Numbered from the stretch's first letter, positions 1 through 10,593 are shown. The stretch is 64,000 nt of DNA from an uncultured Paenibacillaceae bacterium (GCA_913056365.1 CAJXLT010000002.1:186001-250000), one strand, 5' to 3'. Program-made: numbers and translations. Notes: a model not told the origin generated them from the letters alone.

Positions 1-378
1 CATCCCCATTTTCAGTTCGGCTTATGGGAGAGTCACCTTTTCATCCAGTTTGCACTAATATACGAATGCGACCGCAAGCCGCTGTTCGGCGACCGCTGGC
101 TCAAGCACCTCGACGAAATAATGCATGCCGTTCCAGACCATTATGTCTGGTCCATGAACCATATGAAGCCGGAAGCTACCCCACACCATTCGCTTACCCG
201 CTCTGACTTTGAAGCGATGGCCAAGCGGCTGCGCGAAGTGAAATCATCCGAGCTGCTCTGCGGCATTCACATACAACGCGACGATCCAACTGCTGCGAAC
301 GGACCAGAACTCGGAGATACGGTTACGAATGTATTCGAAACCTTGATGCCGCTCTATCGATTGGCGGTGCATTCATAA
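1..378 (+). CDS. DUF1054 (YktB-like) protein, 3' part; start lies outside the window
   Basis: Frame 1 is open from base 1 (HPHFQFGLWESHLFIQFALIYE...HYVWSMNHMKPEA...LLCGIHIQRDDP...PLYRLA), matching remembered DUF1054 motifs. Confidence 0.85.
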   Translation, partial: HPHFQFGLWESHLFIQFALIYECDRKPLFGDRWLKHLDEIMHAVPDHYVWSMNHMKPEATPHHSLTRSDFEAMAKRLREVKSSELLCGIHIQRDDPTAANGPELGDTVTNVFETLMPLYRLAVHS

Positions 379-393
379 GTTGCTGTCTAATAC

Positions 394-435
394 AACAAGA
401 GCTGCACACCCGATTGTGGGTGTGCAGCTCTTGTT
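394..435. terminator. Bidirectional intrinsic terminator-like hairpin
   Basis: Perfect 18-bp stem AACAAGAGCTGCACACCC / GGGTGTGCAGCTCTTGTT, 6-nt loop, between convergent genes. Confidence 0.85.
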
Positions 436-444
436 CGGTACGGA

Positions 445-1599
445 TCATGCGTCAGCTTGCTGCGTGCTGCGATCCAGTACGATGAAGCGGTGCAGGATGA
501 ACAGTGCAGATAGGCATACGACAGCGCCGAAGAGGAAGGGCAGAGCAATCTTCAGATGATACAGCGCAGTTCCAATCAACGGACCGCCAATGCGTCCCAA
601 GCTGTCCATGGAGGAGCTAAGCCCTGAGGCAATCCCTTGTCCTACTGTTGTCTTCTGAGTGATCAGCGAGGTGACACAAGGACGGACGAGCGCATTGCCT
701 GCGGAGAAGACAGCGAGAAACAAGGCGCCGGTCCAAAAGTTCGTCGAGAAGATCATAAGTACAAAGCCCAATGCGGACAGCACTAACCCGAGACGCATAT
801 ACTTCGGCTCATCGCCGCGCTTGATATAGCGGCGCACGACACCGCCCTGAATCAACGCGCCTACGATGCCGCTAATTAAGAACATCCACCCCATCTGCAC
901 CTTCGATATATCAAATTGCACCATGTAGTAATACTGCAGCGTCCCTTCTAATGCCGCAAGTGTGAACGTAACAATGAACGCAATCATATACAGATGCTTC
1001 ATCCGTCCCTTGAATGCGATCCATCTGGATTGACGCGGTGCATCGATCTGCTTCCGGCGTTCTGGCGGCAGCGATTCACGCAGGCTTGCTGCAACGAAGA
1101 GGAACGTCAGGAAGGCTAGCACGCTCGACATATAGAACGGCACATCATTCCCATACACACTAAGCAGTCCCCCAACTGCAGGTCCGAAGATGAAGCCGAG
1201 TCCAATCGACATCCCGACAAGCCCCATTCCTTTGGTCCTGTCATCATGGGACGTAATATCTGCAACATACGCTACTGCGCACGCGGTTACTGCACCCGAG
1301 AACAGTCCCCCTAATACTCGTGACAAGTACATAAGGAACAAGCTGTCCAAGCCAATTGCGAATACGAAGAAGCTTAAGCTAAAACCGAGAATGCCAGTCA
1401 TTAATACCGGTCGGCGGCCGATACGGTCGGACAGCCGTCCCCATAACGGTGATACAATAAAACCGACTAGCGAATATACGGCGAGCATAAGATTGAGATG
1501 AAAGTGAGACACCACATCCGGCAATATTGGAATAATGATGCCGAAACCAATAAATGTGGTGACTAATAATATCATAATGATCGACATCTGCTTACGCAT
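445..1599 (-). CDS. MFS transporter (TetA/multidrug-like)
   Basis: ~12 TM segments, GRLSDRIGRRPVL motif; start chosen at MRKQMSI after AGGGGGA. Confidence 0.85.
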   Translation of the reverse strand: MRKQMSIIMILLVTTFIGFGIIIPILPDVVSHFHLNLMLAVYSLVGFIVSPLWGRLSDRIGRRPVLMTGILGFSLSFFVFAIGLDSLFLMYLSRVLGGLFSGAVTACAVAYVADITSHDDRTKGMGLVGMSIGLGFIFGPAVGGLLSVYGNDVPFYMSSVLAFLTFLFVAASLRESLPPERRKQIDAPRQSRWIAFKGRMKHLYMIAFIVTFTLAALEGTLQYYYMVQFDISKVQMGWMFLISGIVGALIQGGVVRRYIKRGDEPKYMRLGLVLSALGFVLMIFSTNFWTGALFLAVFSAGNALVRPCVTSLITQKTTVGQGIASGLSSSMDSLGRIGGPLIGTALYHLKIALPFLFGAVVCLSALFILHRFIVLDRSTQQADA

Positions 1600-1847
1600 G
1601 GACGAATGTGTCCCCCTATCTGTTGTATAAACCTTTCCATATCGTATCATAATTCAATCAATAGACGAGCGCTATTATGTGAACAAATCGTAAAAAACTT
1701 CTCTACTCAAACCGTCGTTGTTTCCGCTTTTTTTTATGTGCGATATTTGTTATACTCAAGCATGTTTCATCATCATATACTAAGTAGTTCGACATCCGCA
1801 ACTATGCGATAAACTTGCTACTTGTTGTCCGAAGGGAAGATCATGAC

Positions 1848-3320
1848 ATGGATCAAGCGAACACCCCGCTCTTTGATGCATTGATGCGTCATGCCGAGCG
1901 CAATCCGATACAGTTTCACATTCCCGGCCATAAGAAAGGCGCAGGCATGGACGAGACCTTCCGCCGCTTTATCGGCGACAATGCTCTTTCCATCGACTTA
2001 ATTAATATTGCACCGCTTGACGACTTACACAATCCTGACGGGATCATACGCCACGCACAGGAGCTTGCCGCGCAAGCGTTCGGCGCTGATCATACTTATT
2101 TCTCCGTTCAGGGAACTAGCGGTGCCATTATGACCATGATCATGACTGTCTGCGAACCCGGAGACAAGATCATCGTTCCGCGCAACGTGCACAAATCCGT
2201 TATGTCCGCTATTATCTTCGCAGGAGCGAAGCCTGTGTTCATCTCTCCAGCAATGGATGAGCGGCTGGGAATTGCCCATGGGATCACACTACAAGCAGTG
2301 AAACGTGCACTTCAGCTTCATCCCGATGCCAAAGCGGTACTAGTCATCAATCCGACCTACTTCGGGGTTTGTACGAACTTGCAGGAAATCGTTGATACGG
2401 TTCACAAGCACGGTATGCCGGTATTAGTGGATGAAGCGCACGGCGTACACATTCACTTTCATGACGACCTTCCCTTATCTGCCATGCAGGCTGGTGCCGA
2501 TATGGCTGCAACAAGCGTACATAAGCTCGGCGGCTCCTTGACTCAGAGCTCAGTGCTCAACGTAAGGGAAGGCCTCATTAATCCGAAGCGAGTCCAATCG
2601 ATCATTAGTATGCTAACGACGACCTCCACTTCGTACTTGTTGCTTGCTTCCTTAGACGCAGCCCGCCGTCATCTCGTTATGAACGGTAAGCAGCTTGCCG
2701 ATCGGGCGCTTGAGCTAGCCAACGAAGCACGAAGCCAGATTAATGAAATCTCTAACTTATATTGCTTCGGAAGAGAAGTATTGGGTTCTGAGGCAGCATA
2801 CGATTACGATCCGACGAAGTTAACCATTCATGTGCGCAAACTTGGCATTACCGGGTATGAGGTCGAGAATTGGCTTCGCAACGAATACAACATTGAAGTA
2901 GAGCTTAGCGATATGTACAACATTCTGTGTCTGATTACGCCGGGTGATGATCGCAATACCGTACAACTGCTTGTCCGTGCGCTTACTCGATTATCTGCTG
3001 AGATGCACAAGCAACGCGACACCGATGACGAAATTGTCATTAAGACACCGGAGATCCCGCACTTATCCTTATCACCGCGGGATGCGTTCTACGCAGATAC
3101 CGAAGTGATCCCGCTTCGAGAAAGTGTCGGCAGAATCATAGCCGAATTCATCATGGTGTACCCGCCGGGCATCCCGATCTTGCTGCCGGGCGAAGTTGTC
3201 ACCCCAGACAATATCGAATATATTAACGAACATCTGAAGGTAGGACTTCCTGTACAGGGTCCAGAGGACAAGACTATCCAGAACGTCAAGGTCATCGTAG
3301 AGACGACAGCAATCTCATAA
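1848..3320 (+). CDS. speA: Orn/Lys/Arg decarboxylase-fold PLP enzyme (arginine decarboxylase SpeA-like)
   Basis: FHIPGHKKG, PLP lysine region TSVHKLGGSLTQSS, C-terminal PPGIPILLPGE. Confidence 0.85.
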   Translation: MDQANTPLFDALMRHAERNPIQFHIPGHKKGAGMDETFRRFIGDNALSIDLINIAPLDDLHNPDGIIRHAQELAAQAFGADHTYFSVQGTSGAIMTMIMTVCEPGDKIIVPRNVHKSVMSAIIFAGAKPVFISPAMDERLGIAHGITLQAVKRALQLHPDAKAVLVINPTYFGVCTNLQEIVDTVHKHGMPVLVDEAHGVHIHFHDDLPLSAMQAGADMAATSVHKLGGSLTQSSVLNVREGLINPKRVQSIISMLTTTSTSYLLLASLDAARRHLVMNGKQLADRALELANEARSQINEISNLYCFGREVLGSEAAYDYDPTKLTIHVRKLGITGYEVENWLRNEYNIEVELSDMYNILCLITPGDDRNTVQLLVRALTRLSAEMHKQRDTDDEIVIKTPEIPHLSLSPRDAFYADTEVIPLRESVGRIIAEFIMVYPPGIPILLPGEVVTPDNIEYINEHLKVGLPVQGPEDKTIQNVKVIVETTAIS

Positions 3321-3391
3321 AGCGCTGTTGTCAAAGCGCGTGTCCAATGCTATGATGATCATGGTCAGCAATTCACGAGAGGTGAGAGACA

Positions 3392-3859
3392 ATGGCGCAG
3401 AGTGCATACTTATATTTTGTCGATGGCTCAGAGGTTGACTCCATGACTTTGGAAGAGTTGAAGGCAAGGCTGAACCGCTATGTAGAGCAAACATCCGTTA
3501 CCGGGAGCCAACTTGGCTGGGACTATGCGGATGCAGCGTTTCCTTATACGATCGAGACGAAGCCAGAAGCCGAGGACAAGTGGTTTTATTTGAAAGGCAA
3601 AACACCGTTATACAACCACATTATTTTTGGAATCGGTTCCAGAGAACCGGAAGAAGCAGTCGATAATGAAGCGGCTGACGATAACGCTGAAGCCGAAGAG
3701 AGTAAGCAAGTCCATTACATACAAGTAGTGCTTCCAGATGGCAGCACGCATGGCGACAAAGCCAAAGCAAACGAATTTGTGAAATACTTGGGCAAGCACC
3801 TGAAGACTGAAACCCACCTCTTCAATGGGAGGATCATGTATTTCAATCCGCGCAAGTAA
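3392..3859 (+). CDS. DUF1885-like conserved protein
   Basis: YLYFVDGS...LGWDYADAAFPYTIE...YFNPRK resembles DUF1885; good coding frame. Confidence 0.6.
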   Translation: MAQSAYLYFVDGSEVDSMTLEELKARLNRYVEQTSVTGSQLGWDYADAAFPYTIETKPEAEDKWFYLKGKTPLYNHIIFGIGSREPEEAVDNEAADDNAEAEESKQVHYIQVVLPDGSTHGDKAKANEFVKYLGKHLKTETHLFNGRIMYFNPRK

Positions 3860-3891
3860 GTTAGCTTACGCTTCTCTAACGCATAGCAACA

Positions 3892-3930
3892 GGGGCTGTC
3901 CTAACCGGTAAACCCGGCCAAGACAGCCCC
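3892..3930. terminator. Intrinsic terminator-like hairpin
   Basis: GGGGCTGTC...GACAGCCCC followed by TTCTT, between convergent genes. Confidence 0.7.
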
Positions 3931-3945
3931 TTCTTCATGAAATCA

Positions 3946-4242
3946 CTATTCCGATTCTGCTTCTGCGAGACGATTGTACACTTCTACTACTTGTTCCCAT
4001 TCCGAATCATCATCAATGGTTACCAAGTACACATCATCGCCTTCCTCTTCAATTCGGAAGATCAAGCCTTCCGCTTCCGGCGCGTCCTTCTCTAGAAGGA
4101 CAGCATAATTGCGATTATCCGATTCGAACGTGTACACCATAATCATCTCATGGTCAACGCCGCTCTCATCCGTAATAATAAAGGACGGCTCTTCTTCACC
4201 GCATCCGCAATCTGGTCCGTGCTCGTGATTGTGCTCGCTCAT
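3946..4242 (-). CDS. DUF1292 family protein (YrzB-like)
   Basis: Acidic; HEHGPDCGCGEEE... VYTFESDNRNYAVLLEKDAPEAEGLIFRIEEEGDDVYLVTIDDDSEWEQV. Confidence 0.75.
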   Translation of the reverse strand: MSEHNHEHGPDCGCGEEEPSFIITDESGVDHEMIMVYTFESDNRNYAVLLEKDAPEAEGLIFRIEEEGDDVYLVTIDDDSEWEQVVEVYNRLAEAESE

Positions 4243-4324
4243 AGTTACCCTCATTTCTACGTGACGTTGCACCCATCGTACCATTTACAACAAGGGCAGG
4301 TCAATCTGAGAAAGGGGTTGCCAA

Positions 4325-4933
4325 TTACTCGCCCTTATTCTTGCTGCGAATGACCTTCTCCGACACGAGCGCATAGTCACTGTCCGAACTGTGCTTCATA
4401 TATACTTTGATAGTATATTTGCCCGTATGCTTGAAATCAAGATTAATAGGCTCTGTTGTCAGCCAGAATTCTTGGCCTACATCCTTCAGTTGATCCTCGT
4501 ATATGTAGCCATAAACTGTGCTTCCGAACGGATCAACGATATTAATTTTCAACGATGAGATATCCGTCTGTAAATTATCGACCTGAGTCTCGATAAAGAA
4601 CTCATATTTGCCCTTGAACACAGTGCCGAAGCGGACAAGCTCTTTTTTGGATACTTGGAAAGGGAAGATATGAACGTTCGGCTTGTAAATGTGCAAGGAT
4701 TGTTCGTTCTCATTCCATTTCGTCAGCGCTTGAAGTGTGTCCTTCATGGCAGGCAGTGAGAGCAAGATTTTGCCGGCTTCCAGCTGCAAGCTCGAATCAC
4801 TTGCTTCATTTCCGTTAATAGAAATCTTCACAGGTTTAGCTTTATAACTCTCATAGACGTCATCCGCCCATACAGACATCGTTACCAGGGAGACAAGCGC
4901 AAGAGTGAGCAACAGCACTCTTCCTATTTTCAT
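4325..4933 (-). CDS. Exported protein of unknown function (copper-amine-oxidase-N-like strand pattern)
   Basis: Signal peptide MKIGRVLLLTLALVSLVTMSVWA, then a beta-rich region. Confidence 0.6.
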   Translation of the reverse strand: MKIGRVLLLTLALVSLVTMSVWADDVYESYKAKPVKISINGNEASDSSLQLEAGKILLSLPAMKDTLQALTKWNENEQSLHIYKPNVHIFPFQVSKKELVRFGTVFKGKYEFFIETQVDNLQTDISSLKINIVDPFGSTVYGYIYEDQLKDVGQEFWLTTEPINLDFKHTGKYTIKVYMKHSSDSDYALVSEKVIRSKNKGE

Positions 4934-5019
4934 GCATATACCTCCATCATGTAGATTGCTTCATTTTGTTGTTTATACGCTTGTTCCCCTCCGGAAGTTG
5001 CGACAATCCGAAAAAAAAG

Positions 5020-5509
5020 TTAGCGCAGCGGCTCGAAGAATGCAGCTACTCGTTCCACATACTTGGGCCGATCCAAGTGATAGGTGTCTGCATGTCCGGC
5101 TCCGGTCGACTGCCACATGATGAATGTATCGGGATAATGACCAGCCATCTTCACACTTTCGGTATATGGGATTTTATCATCAGTGTAGCTGTGAATGAAT
5201 AAGACAGGGCGCGTAGCCATGGGCGATAATTAAGGTCATAGGGTCTTCCCGATCCGCTGCAGGCATATACCAGCCCTGCAAGGGAATGTCTCCCTCCCAG
5301 CTCGTAAACTCAGCCTCTTCATAGGACAGTCCATATTCAGCAGGCGAACTTGTTAAGGCTTCCTTAACCGGGTGGGTCAAATTCCACCCTACGTAGATGG
5401 ATACAGCACAGCTTGCCAATACAGCAAGCAGCACTACACTAACTAGCATCCATACAGCAATCTTCACTGGACTGCGTCTGCGTGCTGCAATCGTAACGGG
5501 ACTAGACAT
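5020..5509 (-). pseudogene. alpha/beta hydrolase remnant, internal deletion plus frame change
   Basis: N-part ends TLIIAHGYA, C-part begins RPVLFIHSYTDDKIPY...GAGHADTYHLDRPKYVERVAAFF in another frame; nucleophile Ser region absent. Confidence 0.75.
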
Positions 5510-5570
5510 GATATCCTCCCAACCAGATGAATATAAATATGTATGAAAACTGCATGTAAGAATAGGCTGA

Positions 5571-6227
5571 CTAGACCAGTGTCTGCAACCCATGATAGAA
5601 TACGTGCCAAGCAAAGTATAGAAAAATTCCCGCAGAAATAAATGAAAGCACTCGAACGACCTTCGCACCGAGCAGCTTCCCCGATCTGCTGCTGATCCAG
5701 GCCATGGCGACCGACCATAGAAGCCCTGCAACAAAAAATCCGATTATAAAAGGAAGCCAAACTTGCGAATCTCGCACATTCACATCCGCCACAATCGCGC
5801 CCGACGTCGCTGCAAAAGCGAGAATCAATGACGGCGAAGACAGGGCAAGTCCGATTCCAGCTGCGAACAGCTTCCACTCACTCCGCTTGCCAACCGTACG
5901 GTCAATTGCTGAGGACATCTCATCATCTATCCGTACCTTATGTGCGCGCATGCTTTCTCGCAGCATGCGCCAAGCAAGCCATAGGAGGATCGGAGTCCCG
6001 AGAAGCCATAATATCCAGCTCACCGCTCGGTATTCAAAAACGACTGCAAGACCAGCTAATGCCAGTGAAAGGTAAATCAAATCACCGATGCCAGAACCTA
6101 GCCCGATAGCGAAGGATGATCGAAATCCTCGCTCCATACCCATCTTCAAAATCGCAATGTTAACAAGCCCCAAATCCATGCATAACGATAACGAATACAA
6201 GAATCCTTTCATCCCTACGATCAACAA
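5571..6227 (-). CDS. LysE family translocator
   Basis: About 6 TM; G(S)GIGDLIYL and SSPSLILAFAA patterns typical of LysE/RhtB. Confidence 0.75.
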   Translation of the reverse strand: MLIVGMKGFLYSLSLCMDLGLVNIAILKMGMERGFRSSFAIGLGSGIGDLIYLSLALAGLAVVFEYRAVSWILWLLGTPILLWLAWRMLRESMRAHKVRIDDEMSSAIDRTVGKRSEWKLFAAGIGLALSSPSLILAFAATSGAIVADVNVRDSQVWLPFIIGFFVAGLLWSVAMAWISSRSGKLLGAKVVRVLSFISAGIFLYFAWHVFYHGLQTLV

Positions 6228-6255
6228 CGCCAGTTCCTCCCTAACCCCTCATCCC

Positions 6256-6615
6256 TTAATACAAGCTTAATCGTTGCACATATTCTAGCGCTTGATCCTT
6301 CGGCATTGGCGGCAAGCCTACGACAGTTAGCGCGCCTCTCGGCACTTCTGTCAATCCGCTGTCCTGAATATGGTAGAAGTCGTGTTGAATTAGCGCCTCC
6401 AGCTCGCTTTGCTTCCCGCGCAATACAATCTTCTTCATGCCTTCACGGAACCATTGCTTGAAGTAATCATGATATTCCGGAAATTTCGAAGATACCGGAC
6501 TAGCCAAATCTAGCGCCATCCAGGTTGCAGCATGCGCAATTTGTGCTGCAAGCTTGCCTGGTGACATACTTAATTCCTCGTTTACTACGTAATATTGTAC
6601 AATATCATTTGCCAT
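6256..6615 (-). CDS. Pth2-type peptidyl-tRNA hydrolase family protein
   Basis: LSMSPGKLAAQIAHAA...KKIVLRGKQSELEAL...GLTEVPRGALTVVGLPPMPKD. Confidence 0.75.
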   Translation of the reverse strand: MANDIVQYYVVNEELSMSPGKLAAQIAHAATWMALDLASPVSSKFPEYHDYFKQWFREGMKKIVLRGKQSELEALIQHDFYHIQDSGLTEVPRGALTVVGLPPMPKDQALEYVQRLSLY

Positions 6616-6764
6616 CAGGTCATTCCCTCCTTGTCGTCCACGTTCGCCACTTGCGGATTATGCCCGTCCGTTTCACTTGCATCATCCTGAATACTTCAAT
6701 TAGCGCCTATTGTATCACGAATCGACACCGCCTACTAGATATTTCCTTGCGTTCTACTGAAACA

Positions 6765-7595
6765 TCAACGTCTGCGCATGAGCAGCTTCTCAAGATACGA
6801 AACGGCCTGATACATACATGTAGCTACAATAGCTATAATGGCAAGACTGCCAATGACTAGGGTGAAATTGAATACTTGAAAACCGTAAATAATCAAATAC
6901 CCGAGACCTTGCTTCGACACTAGAAACTCCCCGACGATGACACCAATCCAGGATAAACCGACATTCACCTTAAGGGTCGAAATAATCGTCGGTAACGATG
7001 CCGGGAGGATGACGCTTGTGAAGAGACTGGCTCGACTTCCGCCATACAAGCGCACGACTAACACATAATTCGGGTCCACTTCCTTGAAGCTGTTGAACAC
7101 AACGAGTGTCGTGATAATAACCGTAACTGCCAGCGTCATCGCAATAATCGAAGGCATGCCAGGACCGAGCCCGACAATGAGCAACGGACCCAATGCGACC
7201 TTCGGCATACTGTTCATCACTACGATGAATGGGTCCAGCACCTTCGCTAAGAATGGCGACCACCACAATAATGCAGCCATCGCCGTACCGCACAGCGTCC
7301 CTAATAGGAAGCCGGCAATCGTCTCAGCTACTGTGATCCCAACGTGCGGCAGCAATGTTCCATCGATAAGCTTGTCAAGCAATAACGTTCCAATCTTGCT
7401 TGGGTAGCTGAACAACAGCACATCGATCCATGCATTCCTCCCTGCGACTTCCCATAGACTGAGCAAGAAGGTGAGAGTTACCAACTGGACAGTCAGCACC
7501 CGAGTTTGTTCATTGCGTTTTCGTTGCCGATAGCTGGTATATACTTGATCAGCCAGTGATAATACGGTTTGATTATTGTCCAGTTGCTTCGCCAT
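6765..7595 (-). CDS. ABC transporter permease (SsuC/TauC/ThiX-like)
   Basis: 6-TM, MPKVALGPLLIVGLGPG EAA-like loop; overlaps the ATPase gene. Confidence 0.85.
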   Translation of the reverse strand: MAKQLDNNQTVLSLADQVYTSYRQRKRNEQTRVLTVQLVTLTFLLSLWEVAGRNAWIDVLLFSYPSKIGTLLLDKLIDGTLLPHVGITVAETIAGFLLGTLCGTAMAALLWWSPFLAKVLDPFIVVMNSMPKVALGPLLIVGLGPGMPSIIAMTLAVTVIITTLVVFNSFKEVDPNYVLVVRLYGGSRASLFTSVILPASLPTIISTLKVNVGLSWIGVIVGEFLVSKQGLGYLIIYGFQVFNFTLVIGSLAIIAIVATCMYQAVSYLEKLLMRRR

Positions 7596-8382
7596 CCTTC
7601 TCAGCCTCCCCGTTCATGACCAGCAGCTCGTTCCAAATTTCGTTGAACAGTTCATGAAATCCCGCTACCTCTCTTGCTGCGAACGGGATCGCCCTGCGCA
7701 TGGCGTCAGGTACTGCAAATTCCTTGCGAATTGTACCAGGATCGCGGTCAAGTACAATGACGCGATCACTCATCGCAATCGCTTCCGAAATATCGTGCGT
7801 CACGAGTATCGCCGTCTTGCAATGGGTCTTCAATGTCTCTGATACAAGATCCTCCAGCTGAAGCTTCGTCTGATAGTCAAGTGCTGAGAATGGTTCGTCA
7901 AGCAAGAGCAAGTCGGGTTCGGTAGCCAGCGTACGCACCAAGGCCGCACGTTGTCTCATCCCGCCAGATAGCTGTTGCGGATATAATGACTCGCAATGAC
8001 CTAACCCCATCTCATGCAACAAATGCTGTGTATACCGACGCGTGTCCGGAGTAAGGCGATTCAGCAGCCGCAATCCAGTCAAGCCATTATCGAGAATGGA
8101 TTTCCATGGGAACAAATAATCGTGCTGCAGCATATAGCCAACCTGCGGAGAAGGCTTCACAATTTTGTTCCCTCCAACTTGAACTTCACCACGCGTAGGC
8201 TGCAGCAATCCGGCAATCAAGGACAGCAGTGTCGTCTTCCCGCAGCCGCTGGGGCCGACAAGACTAACGAATTGTCCGGGTTGTACAGTGAGATCGATAT
8301 GTTCTAATGCAAGAGTCGCTCCCCTTTCCGTTACATACACATAGGTTACGTCTTGCATATGCACAGCAGCCTCCACGGGCAA
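7573..8382 (-). CDS. ABC transporter ATP-binding protein (SsuB/TauB-like)
   Basis: GPSGCGKTT, LSGGMRQRAALVR, LLLDEPFSALD. Confidence 0.9.
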   Translation of the reverse strand: MPVEAAVHMQDVTYVYVTERGATLALEHIDLTVQPGQFVSLVGPSGCGKTTLLSLIAGLLQPTRGEVQVGGNKIVKPSPQVGYMLQHDYLFPWKSILDNGLTGLRLLNRLTPDTRRYTQHLLHEMGLGHCESLYPQQLSGGMRQRAALVRTLATEPDLLLLDEPFSALDYQTKLQLEDLVSETLKTHCKTAILVTHDISEAIAMSDRVIVLDRDPGTIRKEFAVPDAMRRAIPFAAREVAGFHELFNEIWNELLVMNGEAEKDGEATGQ

Positions 8383-8431
8383 TTCCTCCTTTCAGACAAC
8401 GAAGACAAGCTTCCATCGATTGTTGCTTGCG

Positions 8432-9436
8432 CTACTTCACATGCTCCACGGCGTTCTCCGCATATTGATTGTTAACCAGGATGGCGTGATCGACACGCTT
8501 CGGCAGCTCTCCAGCCTCCTCCATAACATCCTGCAGCCGATTCCATTCTGCTTCATCTATGCTTGGATGCAGCGCATATGAATCTTGATCGCGATAGCGT
8601 TCGATGACAAGCCGGATCACTTCCGTGTCTGTATCTTCGAAATATGGGGATATAACCTTAGCTGCTTCAGCAGTATCCGCCTCCATTAGCCACTGCTGTG
8701 CGCGATACACAGCATTCGTGAATTTCTGAACAATCACTTCATTCTGTTCTATATAGCTCTGCTTGCTCATAAACACCGTATAAGGAAGCAGTCCACTCTC
8801 CACACCGAACGAGGCAAGCACATAGCCTTTACCTTCCATCTCGAACACAGTAGCCTGCGGTTCGAACAGCTGTACATAATCGCCCGTTCCAGAGGCGAAC
8901 GATGAGGCAATATTGGCAAAATCAATATGTTGGATAAGCTCCAAATCTTCTTGAGGATCAATGCCGTGTTGCTTTAGCGTAAATTCACCGGCCATTTGTG
9001 GCATGCCGCCCTTGCGTTGACCGAGGAAAGTGCTACCTTTCAGCTGTTCCCAATCAAAACTGTTCGCTTCTTGCCTCGATACGAGAAACGTACCGTCTGT
9101 TTGCGTAAGTTGTGCGAAATTCACCACCGGATCATCCGAGCCTTGCAAATAAACATATATCGAAGTTTCTGATCCGACTAATGCCACATCGATACCGCCA
9201 GACAGCAGGGTAGTCATCGTTTTGTCCCCGCCCCAAGTCGTAGTCAGCTCGACGTCAAGTCCCTCCTCTGCGAAATAACCTTGCTCGATAGCTATATATT
9301 GAGGGGCGTAGAAGATAGATCGGGTCACTTCCCCGACACGTACAACAGTCAGTTCCTTATTCCCGTCTCCGCAGGACGCTAGCACAAGCGGCAACAACAA
9401 TATGCAGCACAACATGACTTGCACAGATTTCCTCAA
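8432..9436 (-). CDS. ABC transporter substrate-binding lipoprotein (NMT1/THI5/SsuA-like)
   Basis: Lipobox LVLASCGDG; APQYIAIEQGYFAEEGLDVEL. Confidence 0.85.
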   Translation of the reverse strand: MRKSVQVMLCCILLLPLVLASCGDGNKELTVVRVGEVTRSIFYAPQYIAIEQGYFAEEGLDVELTTTWGGDKTMTTLLSGGIDVALVGSETSIYVYLQGSDDPVVNFAQLTQTDGTFLVSRQEANSFDWEQLKGSTFLGQRKGGMPQMAGEFTLKQHGIDPQEDLELIQHIDFANIASSFASGTGDYVQLFEPQATVFEMEGKGYVLASFGVESGLLPYTVFMSKQSYIEQNEVIVQKFTNAVYRAQQWLMEADTAEAAKVISPYFEDTDTEVIRLVIERYRDQDSYALHPSIDEAEWNRLQDVMEEAGELPKRVDHAILVNNQYAENAVEHVK

Positions 9437-9650
9437 CGCTGTTCACTCACCTTTCCCCATAACCTCTTCTCCATTGTATGCCGCCGCCTAGCAAAAGGTT
9501 AAACCGCTTGACCGCCATTGCTAGATAACCTCATCTGTCTATCCGCCCCTACATGTTTACTCACCCATTCTGCATAAAAAAAGAATCCCGCAGCTTTCAC
9601 GGAACTCTTCATTGTTCGCAGTATTGTATTCCATAATCCAACAGCGTCAA

Positions 9651-10400
9651 TCAACGCTTGTGCATCGCACCGCCGTCCACGATAATCGTCGAGCCTGTAA
9701 TATATTGAGACAACGGTGATGACAAGAACAGGGCCGTCCCTACCATATCTTCCGGTTCAGCTACTCGTCCGAGCGGGATACCTCTTCCTGCTGCTTGCTT
9801 GCTCTCCTCTGATAAGTTCGTCAATGCTGTTGCAACCGTCCCTGGCGCCAAGCAATTGACACGAATTTGTTCTGGTCCCAGCTCAACAGCCAATGATTGT
9901 GCCAGAGACTCAATAGCTGCTTTCGTACTCGTATAGACGGCTTGCGACGGCAAAGTCCGATGCGCATTAATGGAGCTGGTGACGATGATCGAGCCTTGCT
10001 TCCCATGCCGCCTCATCTTGGCCGCAGCAACTTGCATGCAATAGAAAGTGCCGGACAAGTTCACATCCATCAGTCGGCGGTATTCCTCCGGCGTTGTTTC
10101 CGTGAAGTGCTTGAAGTATGTAAAGCCAGCGCAATGGACCAGCACGTCTAAGCCGTCCTGCAAGGCATCTGCTTCGAACAAGGAAGCGACTTGCTCCTCA
10201 GAACTGACATCGCACACCTGAATGTCAATATGCCGTCCCTCCTGCTTCATCTCCGCTTGCAGCGCCTGCAAGTTGTCCTGATTCACGTCTGAAGCGACTA
10301 CCGTTGCGCCCTCTCTTGCGAATCCGACTGCCATGCTTCGGCCGATTCCGCTTGCCGCACCTGTTACGACTACTTTCGTACCTTCGAAATGTACATTCAT
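9651..10400 (-). CDS. SDR family oxidoreductase
   Basis: TGAASGIG, NLSGTFYCMQVAA, YTSTKAA, ITGSTIIVDGG. Confidence 0.9.
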   Translation of the reverse strand: MNVHFEGTKVVVTGAASGIGRSMAVGFAREGATVVASDVNQDNLQALQAEMKQEGRHIDIQVCDVSSEEQVASLFEADALQDGLDVLVHCAGFTYFKHFTETTPEEYRRLMDVNLSGTFYCMQVAAAKMRRHGKQGSIIVTSSINAHRTLPSQAVYTSTKAAIESLAQSLAVELGPEQIRVNCLAPGTVATALTNLSEESKQAAGRGIPLGRVAEPEDMVGTALFLSSPLSQYITGSTIIVDGGAMHKR

Positions 10401-10593
10401 ACTATCTGCCCTTTCCTCTTGTAGTATAGCGATTCACGCCGCAAGACAGCGAAATGAACGGCAATCCGTATATGCGCTCCATGTATTCGACCCCGGAAGC
10501 AATAGCTCCTCTTTTATTCTGTAAGCTAATAAAAATTTCGACCATTGTCCATAGCCAAGCCGTTGTAGTTACTGAGAGGAATGACTGATACGC

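Noticed and set aside
9437-9650. TPP riboswitch upstream of the NMT1/THI5-like transporter
   Set aside because: Looked for CUGAGA / ACCUGAUCUGG-type core on the minus strand and did not find it, so thiamine specificity is not supported.
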